Below, piece after piece: positions 25,901-37,630 of a stretch of DNA of 42,069 bases (positions are counted from its first letter, which is position 1; each line of letters begins with the position of its first letter). The stretch comes from Smittium culicis (lineage: Eukaryota; Kickxellomycota; Harpellomycetes; Harpellales; Legeriomycetaceae), in contig LSSN01005164.1 in assembly GCA_001970855.1 (NCBI GenBank), positions 1 through 42,069 of the forward strand, in the 5' to 3' direction. The notes beneath the pieces are model-generated. The model saw only the letters and a program-made list of their open reading frames with translations. It had not been told where the DNA came from and ran no database searches. The translations under genes were made by a program, and so were the position numbers.

Positions 25901-28136
25901 TGTTTTCATTATTAATGTACTATTGTTACATTTTTAATCCAGATATTCGTGCAAATCATTTGGAATTTTATTGGATCGTTTGAAAAGAGATTGGCGTTAA
26001 TTTTAAGGAGTTTATTCCATCCATAATAAAGAAAATATATTTTTTTTCAGTATAGGTATAAAAAATTCAAAAAAATGGACATAATATTTGTTACAGATTA
26101 ATATTATCGTTAGTAAATGACCAAAAAAAAAAGATTAAAAGGTTGAAAATTAAATAATAGATATACTCTTATATTTTTTTAGCGCATCATAAAAAAAATC
26201 CAAAGAAAATGGTATTATAATATAAATAAAGAGAAAACTTTAAAAAATGCTATAAGATTAGCATAGAATTTACGCCCGAAGATAACCAAAGTTTAAAAAT
26301 TCTAATCATTTATAAAAAAATAACTACGGCATAGGAAGAGTTTATTATTTATTTAGAAAATTTGTGATATTAATTGAGCATATTTGATGGGAGCTAACAC
26401 AAGATTTAGTATTTTGGAATTTAAGACAGTATATTTCTAATTAAGTGGATTTCATGTTATGGGTATTGTAAAAGCGGGGCTTGATGAGTCTTTTTAAAAT
26501 AAATTTGGATAAAAGCGCGTATAAAAGTGAAACTCGGCGAAAAAAATTTTGTTTTTTTGCATAAATATAAATATTCAATTTAGATGTGGGAGCAATTTAA
26601 AGTGCATTATATTTAACTAGGTGGATAAAAAACGAGATTTCTATATTGAGTAAAAATTAAAATTTTTTAAGTTTCAATGACGTTACGGAAATTTGTAATA
26701 ATCGTAAATCTCTAGCTTTTAATTTGTATTCTTTTTAAATAGGTATTAATCTCTTTCATCAATGGCTTGCCTATCAAAAACCACATCATTATAATGTACA
26801 AAATATTTCTTTTTATTGATAAATTATAGCTCTTTATTTAATGATAGCTTTTTTCGTTTTAGATAATTAAATGAAAAAAATATACGAACTTTTTTTTAAG
26901 CCTAGAAGATAATGGAGAGCGAAAATCCGCAACGATTTTAATTATCGATTTTAAAAGCAAACACAAGCTTTTTATATTTTTAATAATGGCGTAAGAGTGG
27001 CGAAAGTTGGGAATAAATGGCCAGTTATATAATTGAAGAGGGCATTTTTTGCAAAAAAAAAAATTTACAGTACCATTTTTGCTAGGTTCTAAACGAAATG
27101 GGATTTTGTGGAAGAATAAATATATAGAAACGTTGGTTAGAGGGAAAATGTGTAATTTGCAAAATGTATCCAGATCTATCAAAAATTTCCTGGAATTGTG
27201 TATTTTGCACTATACAAATACACTCATAAATTTTTTCTGGAATTTAAAGATCGAAGCTGTAGACTTTAAATTTAACTTAACTCAGTTCGCTTACAAAAAT
27301 CTCTCGTAGCTAGAGCAAAAGTTATGGTGGAATTATTTGCTTGAGGTTACTAGCATTATTTAAATTAAAGAGAAAAGTAAATTATGTATAATTATTTTTT
27401 TTACCTCTAGCAAAGAAAGAAATGTGTAGGGCCAATTGTTTTAAATGATTAAATCATATTAGTAGCAAATTACCTATCTTGCAGGATATTTTTAAATCAA
27501 GACTAGAGGAAAAAGAATGTAATAGGCCAAGATAAAGTAAATGGTTGAATCAATTTCTTCAATTAGCAATTTCGGGCGAGCTTGATTCCTATATCGAAAT
27601 TATAATAATATGAATTTTTTTTCTCAGAGTTTATTAAACACAATCTAACAGAACACAAAATATGATTATATGAGTGATTGCATTTTTAAATCAAATATTT
27701 TGCTGAGTTACAATAAAATATAGTAATTTATAAATTCGACTTGGTTGTTAAACCATTTGAAAAGTAAGCACTTTGCTTTGACAAAATGCACTTAATTATT
27801 ATTGCCTCACACTCGAGCTTGAATTTACTATTTTAATATTGGAATTCCAATTTGGTATACTGCCTTATCGTTTTTTTATAATAGTTAAATATCAGCTCAG
27901 CAAGATTAGTTAGGCATTAAGGTATATATTATAAATTTATGCTATTTGTGACCATGCAATAAAATATAGTGGTTGTTGTATGGGTAACTTTAATAAAAAA
28001 AAATTTCTAATTTTCCTACATTAGTTTTTAAAAAGGTAATTTATAACTTCCCATAAATCTGATATAGGATATACAAGTAACCACATCTATATTTAATTTT
28101 AGAAGCTTATTAGATTTTTTTCTTGAAGCCCTTTAA

Positions 28137-28322
28137 CCCTTTCACGGGAGTTTGATTGTTTTTTATCTACCAAATCTAGCAAATAGATTCAATAAAAACA
28201 AAATAGTTCCTAGGTTATATCACTTATTGATAAATGTTAGTATAGCAACAAATAATATATTTACTAATAATCATTAACAGTCTATAAATTCGTTTTTTTA
28301 AAGAGCGATGGAACGGAAAGGG
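28137..28322 (+). mobile_element. MITE, copy 7 (forward, 186 bp)
   Basis: TTAA at 28133-28136 precedes CCCTTTCACGGGAGTTTG; the right end is GGAACGGAAAGGG followed by TAAA. Internal landmarks ATCTACCAAATCTAGC and AAATTCGTTTTTTTAAAGAG are clear. Confidence 0.8.
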
Positions 28323-28357
28323 TAAAAATAAAGACTATAAAGCAATTAATTTTTTAG

Positions 28358-28717
28358 CACTTTTTTCGGACGTAGACAGTTATTGATCTACTAATCTAGC
28401 AAACCGCGTTCAATAAAAAATGAATTAATCCTGAAACTCTAAAAAGTATTGGTTTGCTCAAAAAATAAATTTAACGCTTTATTATCCAAAACATTCGTTA
28501 AAAATTTTTTTATTGATTCGTTTACGGTTTATAAGTAAATTCATTACTAGATGTAATTCTACAAGAACCCAATAATGATATGAATTTCATAGTTAAAATT
28601 TTCTTATTGAACGATTTGGCAGATTAAAAAAAGTTTTTCTCCTGGATAAAGATAAGCTATGAATAATAAAAAGCATAATAATTCGTTTTTTTATAGATAT
28701 GTCGGATGAAAAAGGAG
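28358..28717 (+). mobile_element. MITE, copy 8 (forward, old, split by a nested copy)
   Basis: The left half (from CGGACGTAGACAG with ATCTACTAATCTAGC and GCGTTCAATAAAAAAT) runs to about 28470. The right end (AATTCGTTTTTTTATAG, then GTCGGATGAAAAAGG) resumes near 28656. The gap holds a reverse-oriented family member. Boundaries are approximate because both copies are diverged. Confidence 0.55.
28475..28655 (-). mobile_element. MITE, copy 9 (reverse, nested inside copy 8)
   Basis: It is preceded by TTAA (28471-28474) and carries the reverse-order landmarks TTTATTGATTCGTTTACGG and TTTATAAGTAAATTCATTAC. The right border is worn and estimated. Insertion of one family member into another shows repeated rounds of transposition. 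Confidence 0.5.
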
Positions 28718-29146
28718 TTATAAATTTTAGTAATTGTCATTATAATTTATTAAGCAAGTAGCTATTGAATTTCACGGTTTTATTTATTAAAGATATTTGG
28801 TTGATAGCTTAAAAGTTTAATGCCATTTTATTTAAATGAGTATATTAGCTAGATTAAAATTATAAGATTAGATTATTGTCATATCGAAATAATATTTTAA
28901 ATAAGAAATGAACTGTATATTATTATATATACTGACTGCCAATTTCAATATAAGATTTTAATCGAAGAACGAGTTTTGCTAAGGCTTAGTTTTGCTGTGC
29001 CGGGTTGCTCAAAATTGATAATATCATTGGCTGAACTTCATCAACATTTTTACAATCTACTTGTTAATTTCAAAGTGAAATTAATAATTTGTTAAAAAAA
29101 AGGCTCCGATTATATTATTGGCTATTTTACTATTATCAGAATGTAT

Positions 29147-29331
29147 CCCTTTATTGGTGATGGTCTGTTTTTTATCTACCATTCTAGTCAACTGAAATTG
29201 ACGCAAATAGTTTAATTCCAAAGTTTAAAATATATTTGGTTTTTTGTATAATAGCAGCAAATAGTTAACTTGCTTTTAAATCATAGCGAATCAATAAATT
29301 CGTTTTTTTAAGGCAGTTTTATGGGAAAGGG
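29147..29331 (+). mobile_element. MITE, copy 10 (forward, ~185 bp)
   Basis: It begins CCCTTTATTGGTGATGG and ends TTATGGGAAAGGG. Flanks are GTAT and ATAA rather than TTAA. Internal landmarks TTTATCTACCATTCTAG, GCAGCAAATAGTTAA and GCGAATCAATAAATTCG are preserved. Confidence 0.7.
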
Positions 29332-30871
29332 ATAAACACCAATACTTTACACATTAAAACGTGCCATTTATTAAGAATCGCTAATACGCTTTATATTTTC
29401 TACACTCTTTGAACATATTGATATGGATGGGGTAATATATTTTCATACATTTTTTGAAAAAGAATAAAAAAACAATCTAGTTAGCTAGATAGTTTGCAGT
29501 CCTTGTACCGGAGTAAATTTAAGCAAAAAAAAAAAGAGTAAATATCATTTATGATTGAAGCTTTACAACATAGCAGAAGCCTTTTTGAGGGGAAGAAACT
29601 ATAACTATTAAATTTTTGTATTGATAGAATATTTAGATTGATTTAAACTGATTTTACTCAAATTGAGGGCATTTACTTAACCAATATCCATTCCCATTTG
29701 ATACTATCAAATGAAAATGTAGCTAAAAACAGCTGATCCACTAAGAATGCGCAAAATATTATGATTTAGATAAAGCTGAATTAATTGAAATTTTCAAAGC
29801 TTGAGTTTTAAAGGCACAAAATGCTTGCGCCTTTCACTCTAGCTTCTGAAGAGCAGTAATTAATCTTTGATTTATGTGCAAGTAGTGGGTTTTCTAAATA
29901 TGGAAATTTAAGATTGGTACACCAAGACTGAAATAGCTAGATGAATAAGCTCAGGGAATAAAGGCAATCTGGAAAGAGCTGGCAGGCTGGAAAGTAATAA
30001 AAGCAGGCTAAAAAAAGGCAAATTACTATTTTAGCTAATGAGGCAAGATAAACTACCTATTGAATAGATTGTGTAATTTATTTAATTGATTTCCCATAGC
30101 GAATCAGCTAAAATAAGTTGGAAATTATAAAGTATGCTGAAAAGGCCAGCTAATAAGCAGAAACAAGTAATTAAAGTTCGCTGGATCAAGGAGATAAATT
30201 TTAATAGGCGGGATTAGGCTCAATTAATTTTAAATTTCACAAAATTTTTACAGCATAAAAAGAAAAAGATACTTTTACACACATTTTCCCGATCTATAAT
30301 TTATCTAATTTAGGAAGCAAATTGCAAAAAATGCTTATGAGTCTTGTCCTGAGATAGGATTTGCACAAAAGCTTAACGTAATAATGCCAGTGGTTTATTT
30401 CGATAGCGACCATATAGCTAATTTACTAATTTTAAGGCTATTTAATGTCCCACAGCTTCAGAATCTAATTCCACTCAAATCATATCAGTTTCACAGCCAT
30501 TTTTAATGATTGCCATATCCCTCACCTTCATTTTATACATCTTACTATAATTTCTACATCATATTTGGCGACTAAAGATTATCAGTTGTGTACTACAGCT
30601 ATATTTTCAAATTATACATATCTCCTTATAGCTATATGTCAAAATAAAATAAAAACTTAGCAGCTTTTCGAGCTTTCACTTTGACAACATTCTGTAAAGT
30701 TGAGATTTGACTTTCATACATCTTAGATTTGCTATAAAATTTTTTTAGAATAAAAGCCTCCGACTTACTTTCCCCTCCGCCACAACCATTTTTTTATTTA
30801 CTTGATTCCTAACTACCTTAATATCGATCAAGCTATTTTTTTTTAGATAAGAATATAAAAAGTATCTTGAT

Positions 30872-33800
30872 ATGGTACGAGAAACTGAAGTATCTACCCC
30901 GCATAGAAATAAGTTTCGAATTTTAAAAGATAAGCTACAGGCCATAAAATCTTTAAAAAGCCAACAAGGAAAGCCATGGTTGATCGAAGTTGATGTCCCT
31001 TTATCGCCAAGATATGAATTCATAGAAAAACCTGTTATATCCCCTCGAAGTAGCGCATTCTCCCAAATAAACCCTACCTTCGAAGATTTTACTTTAACCC
31101 AAGGTTCAAATGATCGCATAGATAAAAGTATAATCGATTATCAAAAAAACTTGAATTCAAGTTTACAAATTTTAGCTAACAGCTCAAGCACTTCAACAAA
31201 CACCCATTCTGAAAACATTGCAAATTTAAACTCAACTAGATCTAATTTAAATCAATTTAACAATAGCTACCAAAGTATCTCGAATATTTCCGCTAATAGC
31301 CAGATTGAAAAGAGCGCTCGGAGCATTGCTAATATTTCCCGAAAAAATAATAATTTTGATTTAGATAGTTCCTATAATAAAAAAGACCTATTTAGTCTAA
31401 GAGAGCTATCCAAACAAAATTTAAAAAACAATAAGAGCGAACCCATTTTCCCAAATCCCGGCTCCTCTCAAAGTGATTATCCCGAATTCAATCTACATGA
31501 CGTGTTAAATTCATCTAAAGGAGTAAATCAATACAATCTCAATAACTATAAAAATGTTTATAGATCCGAAAACGAGCTTCCTAATCACAGTTACTCAGAC
31601 TCTAACGCAAGTTTTTTAAACGATGATGAAAATAGAAAATACCCTATTTTAAATATTATTAACAATGAAAGAAACTCTGACATTTACTTTCAAGAAAATT
31701 ATGAACTCATTACCGAGAATGACTACTCTTCTTCAGCCCCTAGGTATTTTTCTAAAAAAATAGTCGGCGAATATGGATTTATGGTAAACAACCAACAAGA
31801 TAACCCTGCGTCAATTGAACACAGAGAAACAATGGTAGGTAAGGCCCCTTACCTAGCAGAAAATGGATCTTCTTCATGTTTGGACGGCTTTAATTTTAAC
31901 AAACCATTCATCAAAAATCCGAACTACCAAAATACCGAAGAGTCCACTTATTACCCTAGCCGAAAAAATACCTCTGCAACTGGCCCTGATTCCTCGTCTT
32001 TTTCTAGTGGCGACCCTTCTAGCAACTCTAATATCGCGCACACTCTTACTCCTCCTCGATTTAACTTCAATCCAAATAACATCACTCATTCCAGCTCTTT
32101 AGCTAATTTAAATACATCATTTCCATCTCCTAGCCCTAAAAGAATAAGCAAATCTACAAAGGAAAAATCAAAGTCTTCAAACAGAAAAAAAAGAGTGGTT
32201 TATGGAAAGCTTTGTGAAGGTTTGCAAACTTTAAACTATGAAAAAAAATCAGTTGCTCAAAATTTCCCCTCAATACCTAAAAGCGATCAGAACATCTCTA
32301 TCTTTACTTCCCTTACCGAAAATCTTTCAAACGCAAACGACGATTTCGAATTCCCAAGCCCTATAAACCCTTTCTCTGGTAATTCTCCAGTCTTTGGTTT
32401 CAACTCAGAAATATTCCTAGAAAGCAAGAATTCATCTTCTAACCTTCAAACCCAAACCAAGCCTTCCTCTGATTCTCCTAAAGATACCCAAAACACAAAG
32501 GTTATTAATGGAATAGCCCCTGAAAGTTCAAACAATAAAATCTTAAAATCAGCATTTCCCAATAGATACTCTGAATCTACAAGTATCAAATTGGATAATT
32601 ATAATTTTTTATACAGGAAAAGCCATCCTGGAAAATTGAAAAACATGAAATCGTCAATAATGAGAAAAAGTATTATTCGTCGAATGGATATATACACAAT
32701 CGATATTCCGAGTAATGCAGACCTATTCACTCCAAACAGATCGAATACAAACTCGCTAAAAAGCTACTATGATCGTCTTGGCGTTTCTGACTTGATTCAA
32801 ATGTTTCCAACTGATATCAATAATAAAAGACACTATTCCCTATTTAGTCATACAGAGTCAGAATCTCTAATAATTAAGCCTGACACAATTAAACACAATT
32901 TACTACAAAAACCAAAAAAGTACGAGGTTTCCGAACCAGCTTCGCTCTATAGATCAAACAACTCCATTAAATTCAAAACTCCTCGAAAAATCGATGAAAG
33001 GAAAAAAAAGGACAAGGAAAAACAAAATTTAACTACAGAGAAACCCAGCCCTTTTGCAAAGCTGTCTGTTTATACCGATAATAAGAAACATGAATCTGTT
33101 ACATCGAACGACGAATTTTTGTGGTACACAAGCATGGATAATAGTTATAAAGAAACAGTTAACAGGAATTTAGGCGCTGTTCTTAACAAAGATATTATCA
33201 GATTTTCACCCCATTCCGATACATCAAAGATGCCTAAGAATTTTGTTTATACTAACAAATCTGGGCTGGCAATAAAGAACCCATCAAAGTACTATAACAG
33301 AATTTCACTTGAGACTACTAAATCTGAATCCATAGAATCTTCCCGTTCTAGCAGCTTAAGATTCTCCAGCATGAGCAAAAAGAGAAAGAGTAAGACAATA
33401 TCGATATATACCGATTTTGACAAAAATAACCTTTTTTCTAACATATCCAAGCCTGAAAATTTTCAAAAAGAAAATATCTTATTCAGTGATTTAATGCCCA
33501 ATCAGTCTGATAATATTAACTCGACCAAAAGCGAAAGATCCAATCTCCTGGGATTTAATTTTGAAAGTTATAAAAATTTCGACTTATTTGAAAGCATAAA
33601 TAAGGAAATTAATATAATTAGCGCTGAAATTCATTCTGCACCGGTCCTAGATACTGGAAACAGGGTTTTTGATTTTAATAATAAAATAACTTCAAAAAAT
33701 AAGCTCGGAGATAGCATTAAAAACTTTAACTCACAATTTCCTAGCTCTGAACGCAATTTAAACATCATTACTCTAAAGAAAAATCCTCCGCTTAGTAACT

Positions 33801-35281
33801 TCAAAATAAAGAAAGGTGTTAGGCCGATAAAAAGGTTAAATTCTGTGAAAAGTATAACCAATGATCAACTTATGATTAAAATATCTAAAAAAGAGAAACA
33901 ATCCTTAGGCCTAATTAGTAAAGCCTCTACACAGAGTAGGTTATGTTCAAGAAGCGAAGGCGATGTAAGTAATCGTATAAACTCATCTGCCTCACATATG
34001 ACAACATCTGTCCCTATCCCATCTAAAAGCAATTCAGTATCATCAAATATTTCGCAGTTTTCTGGAAGCGACAGTAAGTCGGTAATAGAAAAATCTTCAT
34101 TTAGCAATATCCCCGAATTATGCAACAACTCAAGCTCATTAAGTCTACAGAATTTAAGTGTGACTTTTAGTAAGTCACAATACAAATCTTATGATTCTCA
34201 AATTAATGATTCACTGATAAAGGGCATTAATAACCCTCTCGCCACTGACATTATTTCATTTTTCAACAATAACCATTTACCTTTAAAACCTGTAATAATT
34301 AAAACTGCGACTATCCCACCAGCTACATCTACGGAAAATTCAATCTTGTCTTTTATGAATGGTAAAGCTATCAAGAACAGCATCAAATATTCTAACTGTC
34401 GGTATGGCAGTCCATCTATAATAACTTTACCAAACTTCAACAAGTATTTGATAAATGATTGCTATAAAAATCTAAATACTCAAGCTTTTTTTGTAAATAT
34501 GTCACATCTATCAATCCAAGGCGATGGATTTCCGTTGTTTAAGGATATAAATTCATCAATCATTTCCTCCATTATTTTCATGAAAGGAAGCTGGATCAAG
34601 TATCTTCCTTCTATTGAAAACCTTGGGATTATTAATATAGGGCTTGATAAAATTCCTGATTACTTGCACTCATGTAAAAATATAAGATCTTTAGACCTTT
34701 CAAACAACAAAATAAAGCACATCGATACCGATTTTCAATCAATTGGGCTTAAAATGGTTAACCTGACTTATAACCCTTTGAATATTCCCTCAATCAAAAA
34801 GCTCATAAACATGAGTTTCAAATCCAAAGTTCTCATTGGATATAATTGCAATCTATCCAAATTAAACAACAACTTTAGGCTTTATTTACTAGGGACTATT
34901 AACAGCTTGCTATCGTTTCATTGTAACGACAACCAAGTATCACGATTGATTGAAAACTGTGCTATTAATCCAAAAACTTCGCTAGAATTGAAAAGATCTG
35001 CCTTGACAATTAAGAAAAATGATCTAAACTCTCACTTTGAAACTAAAAATACCTCAGAGATAAAAAATAAGCTAATCAATAGAATAAAATCAACTATGCA
35101 AATAAGAATTCAAAATCTCATAATGGATGCAGAAAATCACAACCACAAAGATTACGACACTTTAACCAAAAATGTCATTCAACTGAATAAAGTTTTTATG
35201 GGACTAATATACTATGTGTCAAATTTAGATAAGTATCAAATCGATGCAAAAATTGGTATAAAACCATCATTTGTACAATAA
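30872..35281 (+). CDS. 1469-aa disordered protein with C-terminal leucine-rich repeats
   Basis: This is an intronless 4.4-kb frame starting at an ATG with an in-frame TAA 24 bases upstream, so the start is well constrained. Residues 1-60 look structured or conserved (KFRILKDKLQAIKSL, then PWLIEVDVPLSPRYEFIEKP). Residues ~60-1180 are Ser/Asn-rich and low-complexity, with a basic Ser/Lys patch near 428-447 (KEKSKSSNRKKR). From ~1210 the composition changes to a folded region with a few leucine-rich repeats: IENLGIINIGLDKIPDYL, NIRSLDLSNNKIKHID (from residue 1270) and MVNLTYNPLNIPSI. A helical C-terminus follows. LRRs after a long disordered N-terminus resemble the layout of spindle-pole scaffolds such as Cdc11/Nud1, but I see no diagnostic motif, so this is only a possibility. 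AATAAA overlaps the stop codon. The frame is certainly coding; the function is unknown. Confidence 0.85.
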   Translation: MVRETEVSTPHRNKFRILKDKLQAIKSLKSQQGKPWLIEVDVPLSPRYEFIEKPVISPRSSAFSQINPTFEDFTLTQGSNDRIDKSIIDYQKNLNSSLQILANSSSTSTNTHSENIANLNSTRSNLNQFNNSYQSISNISANSQIEKSARSIANISRKNNNFDLDSSYNKKDLFSLRELSKQNLKNNKSEPIFPNPGSSQSDYPEFNLHDVLNSSKGVNQYNLNNYKNVYRSENELPNHSYSDSNASFLNDDENRKYPILNIINNERNSDIYFQENYELITENDYSSSAPRYFSKKIVGEYGFMVNNQQDNPASIEHRETMVGKAPYLAENGSSSCLDGFNFNKPFIKNPNYQNTEESTYYPSRKNTSATGPDSSSFSSGDPSSNSNIAHTLTPPRFNFNPNNITHSSSLANLNTSFPSPSPKRISKSTKEKSKSSNRKKRVVYGKLCEGLQTLNYEKKSVAQNFPSIPKSDQNISIFTSLTENLSNANDDFEFPSPINPFSGNSPVFGFNSEIFLESKNSSSNLQTQTKPSSDSPKDTQNTKVINGIAPESSNNKILKSAFPNRYSESTSIKLDNYNFLYRKSHPGKLKNMKSSIMRKSIIRRMDIYTIDIPSNADLFTPNRSNTNSLKSYYDRLGVSDLIQMFPTDINNKRHYSLFSHTESESLIIKPDTIKHNLLQKPKKYEVSEPASLYRSNNSIKFKTPRKIDERKKKDKEKQNLTTEKPSPFAKLSVYTDNKKHESVTSNDEFLWYTSMDNSYKETVNRNLGAVLNKDIIRFSPHSDTSKMPKNFVYTNKSGLAIKNPSKYYNRISLETTKSESIESSRSSSLRFSSMSKKRKSKTISIYTDFDKNNLFSNISKPENFQKENILFSDLMPNQSDNINSTKSERSNLLGFNFESYKNFDLFESINKEINIISAEIHSAPVLDTGNRVFDFNNKITSKNKLGDSIKNFNSQFPSSERNLNIITLKKNPPLSNFKIKKGVRPIKRLNSVKSITNDQLMIKISKKEKQSLGLISKASTQSRLCSRSEGDVSNRINSSASHMTTSVPIPSKSNSVSSNISQFSGSDSKSVIEKSSFSNIPELCNNSSSLSLQNLSVTFSKSQYKSYDSQINDSLIKGINNPLATDIISFFNNNHLPLKPVIIKTATIPPATSTENSILSFMNGKAIKNSIKYSNCRYGSPSIITLPNFNKYLINDCYKNLNTQAFFVNMSHLSIQGDGFPLFKDINSSIISSIIFMKGSWIKYLPSIENLGIINIGLDKIPDYLHSCKNIRSLDLSNNKIKHIDTDFQSIGLKMVNLTYNPLNIPSIKKLINMSFKSKVLIGYNCNLSKLNNNFRLYLLGTINSLLSFHCNDNQVSRLIENCAINPKTSLELKRSALTIKKNDLNSHFETKNTSEIKNKLINRIKSTMQIRIQNLIMDAENHNHKDYDTLTKNVIQLNKVFMGLIYYVSNLDKYQIDAKIGIKPSFVQ

Positions 35282-36760
35282 ATAAACTAGTTTTTATTTT
35301 ATCCAGTCTTTTATGATTATAATACAATTGTAAATAATACTACTAATATCAAAACCGCTACTTTTTTTTTTATCTTTGACATTAATGAACTAGTGTTTCG
35401 AGTATTGGAAAATTTGAGTGCATAATAGATCAAAGTACCATATTAATGGCTTAAAATTTTAAGCGTTAAATTCTTTGATGCAGCTATAAAATATTAAGTC
35501 AATTTTTATTAAAGATACTTTAGTTTGACTGATTATCCTTGTAAGTTATGCTTATTTATATCACAAAAAAGAAAATCCCCAATTTATCTTAGCAGAACCT
35601 TGATACGGTATTTGGGTTTACTTCGCAGTTTTTTTATTTTACACAATTAATGTTTTATCGACTAATTTTTAATTCAGACCAGTCTATAACATTATCTTGT
35701 TTAGTAATAAATTTTCATCTTTACTTAATAATTGATTGTAAATAGTTATCTGAGACCTCTGTGGCTATAATACATTCCATTCTTGCTTTATAAATGAAAT
35801 GAGTAATAAGAAATATTTTTAATGAATTGACTCTAATAAATTTCTAAAGCCAAGCCTTTGTTGTTATGAATTCTATCGTCTAAAGGAGATAGTTGACCAA
35901 AGTTTAAAAAAAAAACAATATAATTTTAAAAAAAAAAATCATAACCTGCCTTTCATAATTATATAATCTAGATATGCTCAGAGAGAGATTCGAAATCTTG
36001 TATAGATATATTTTCTTAATTGAAATTTAATTCTCTAAATAAATTTTATCACCGCTATTGTGGTGTGAACGGTCTAATATTCCTTGATGATATTAAAGCG
36101 TCTATAAAATTCTTTGGAAAAGTCTCAATAGCCAGAAATACTATAAATAGCTTTTAATGTATAATTGGACTTACCAAAATAGTAGACTGATTATTCATAT
36201 ACCAGCCTGAAAAAAATATTTAAATCAACTTTGAATAGGATTTTCACTATCAATGCATACTTTATTTAGGTAAAAATCAAGAATAGTTTTAATTTTTGCA
36301 TATTACTCATTGATAAATATCATATTTAATATGGCTAATTATATCTCTGTTAATCAAGTCTCAAAAGGATTCAGTAACTTTTTTCTTTTTTTATGAGATT
36401 TACATTTATAAATAATGCCAATACTTGAAAAACATAATTTATTATATTTTGTTTCATAATTTTTTACCTAGTAGCATATTCTCAAATCTAATGTCTTTAT
36501 AATCTTTAGTAAAATTTGATTTTTTTTAGCTTTATTATACAAAATTATAATAAATTTTAATTAAATGGGAGTATAAAATTTCAACGCCCCAAGTCTGATA
36601 TTTATTAATCAAAAAAAGCAATATAGAGAGCTTCGCACAGCATTTAAATGAATAGAATTAATTCTTGTTTAAAAAAATACAATTTCAAAAATAAGATATA
36701 AAGTAATGACATTTTCTTTATTTATTTTAAAATTTCCAAGAACAATACTAACAATTACAT

Positions 36761-37461
36761 CCCTTTCTCGATGGAAGACGGCTTTAAATCAAAAAAAATC
36801 TAGTCAAAAGAATACAAAAGAATTTTATAATTGTTATTAGATATTTTGTTAGTATTTTGCTACTCAAAAAAACTTAATCCTCTCAACAAATATACGAATA
36901 GGCTGTATTTATACCTTTATCCGTATTAAAAACACAAATAAACAATGTTATAAAACTTCTAAATAAACATCCGATCCTCTTTGTAATTTCTTATACCAGA
37001 TTTCACCTTATAGTTCTTGGAAAGGCTATTTTTACTACCTGTAGATTTGTACTCTTTGTGATCTATCCTTTTAGGTATATTAATATCATTAAAATCTTTA
37101 AATCACAGTATTTCTCTTTGTAATTTTAACTTATTTCCCTAATAATATCCATCATTTACCTCTTATTTTTACTCTTTGTAATTGATTCAATTGTTTTCTC
37201 ACACCTGTTTTTTGTACAAAGAGATTGTACTATAGATGTTTGTCTTTGTAAAATCCTTGCTAAGCTCTATTTATATATCAGAACTATCATTGGTCAAAGA
37301 AGGTGCTCTTTGTTCCTCAACAAATACGATAAAAATAATATAATTCCGAGACATTAAAAATTATCGGTTTGATGTAGGATAGTTGCAAGTAATATATTCA
37401 ATTATAAATCATAAACGAATCAATAAATTCAGTTTCTCAAAGTGTGTTGGACAAGAAAGAG
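36761..37461 (+). mobile_element. MITE, copy 11 (forward), interrupted by ~500 bp
   Basis: The left end (CCCTTTCTCGATGGAAGACG, preceded by ACAT) follows the family to about 36815. The family sequence resumes near 37323 (AATTCCGAGACATTAAAAA, AAATCATAAACGAATCAATA, GTGTTGGACAAGAAAGAG). Removing the foreign ~500 bp would leave roughly the usual 189 bp. The insert is not a family member. Confidence 0.65.
36977..37315. repeat. Dispersed CTCTTTGT(AAT) motif array in the MITE insert
   Basis: The word CTCTTTGT, often followed by AAT, appears at 36977, 37052, 37114, 37172 and 37306, as TCTTTGTA at 37243, and in reverse complement (TACAAAGAG) at 37215. Most spacings between forward motifs are about 58-75 bases. 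Sequence between motifs is not obviously repeated. It may be a decayed tandem repeat or a cluster of binding sites. No function can be assigned. Confidence 0.55.
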
Positions 37462-37630
37462 ATAATTAATAATAAAATTATGTGAAGTTTGATTAAAAAT
37501 TATAGCTACTATATAGCACACATTTTATATGCTTTATTAAAACAAATATAAATATGATTATGCCAATTAAAATAGTTAATGGTTTATTTTCTTTTTAATT
37601 AATTTGGAATATTGAAATATAAAAAAGGGT

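Larger units (their letters stand above)
9444..30871. other. ~21-kb gene desert
   Basis: No coding sequence that I can support lies in this stretch. The remaining open frames are under ~110 codons, mostly start with TTG or GTG rather than ATG, are rich in Phe/Ile/Lys/Asn from AT bias, and match no family I know. The region contains the MITE copies listed separately, a 93-bp perfect terminal-repeat element, and a 4.4-kb block of higher G+C at about 14.4-18.9 kb. Between these the DNA is very AT-rich with frequent A and T runs. A gene made only of very short exons could be missed by eye. Confidence 0.6.
35282..37630. other. Intergenic region between convergent genes, with interrupted MITE
   Basis: This 2.35-kb AT-rich spacer lies between the stop of the LRR gene and the stop of the Jhd1-like gene. 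No coding sequence is supported. The first half shows nothing notable. The second half holds a family MITE split by ~0.5 kb of unrelated sequence with a recurring CTCTTTGT word (listed separately). Confidence 0.55.

Noticed and set aside
26859..27309. Overlapping open frames on both strands
   Set aside because: Both begin with TTG, are rich in Phe/Ile/Lys/Asn from AT bias, and show no domain or splice context.
36977..37315. CRISPR-like array of CTCTTTGTAAT
   Set aside because: The repeat is only 8-11 bases, spacing is irregular, one unit is inverted, and the DNA is eukaryotic.
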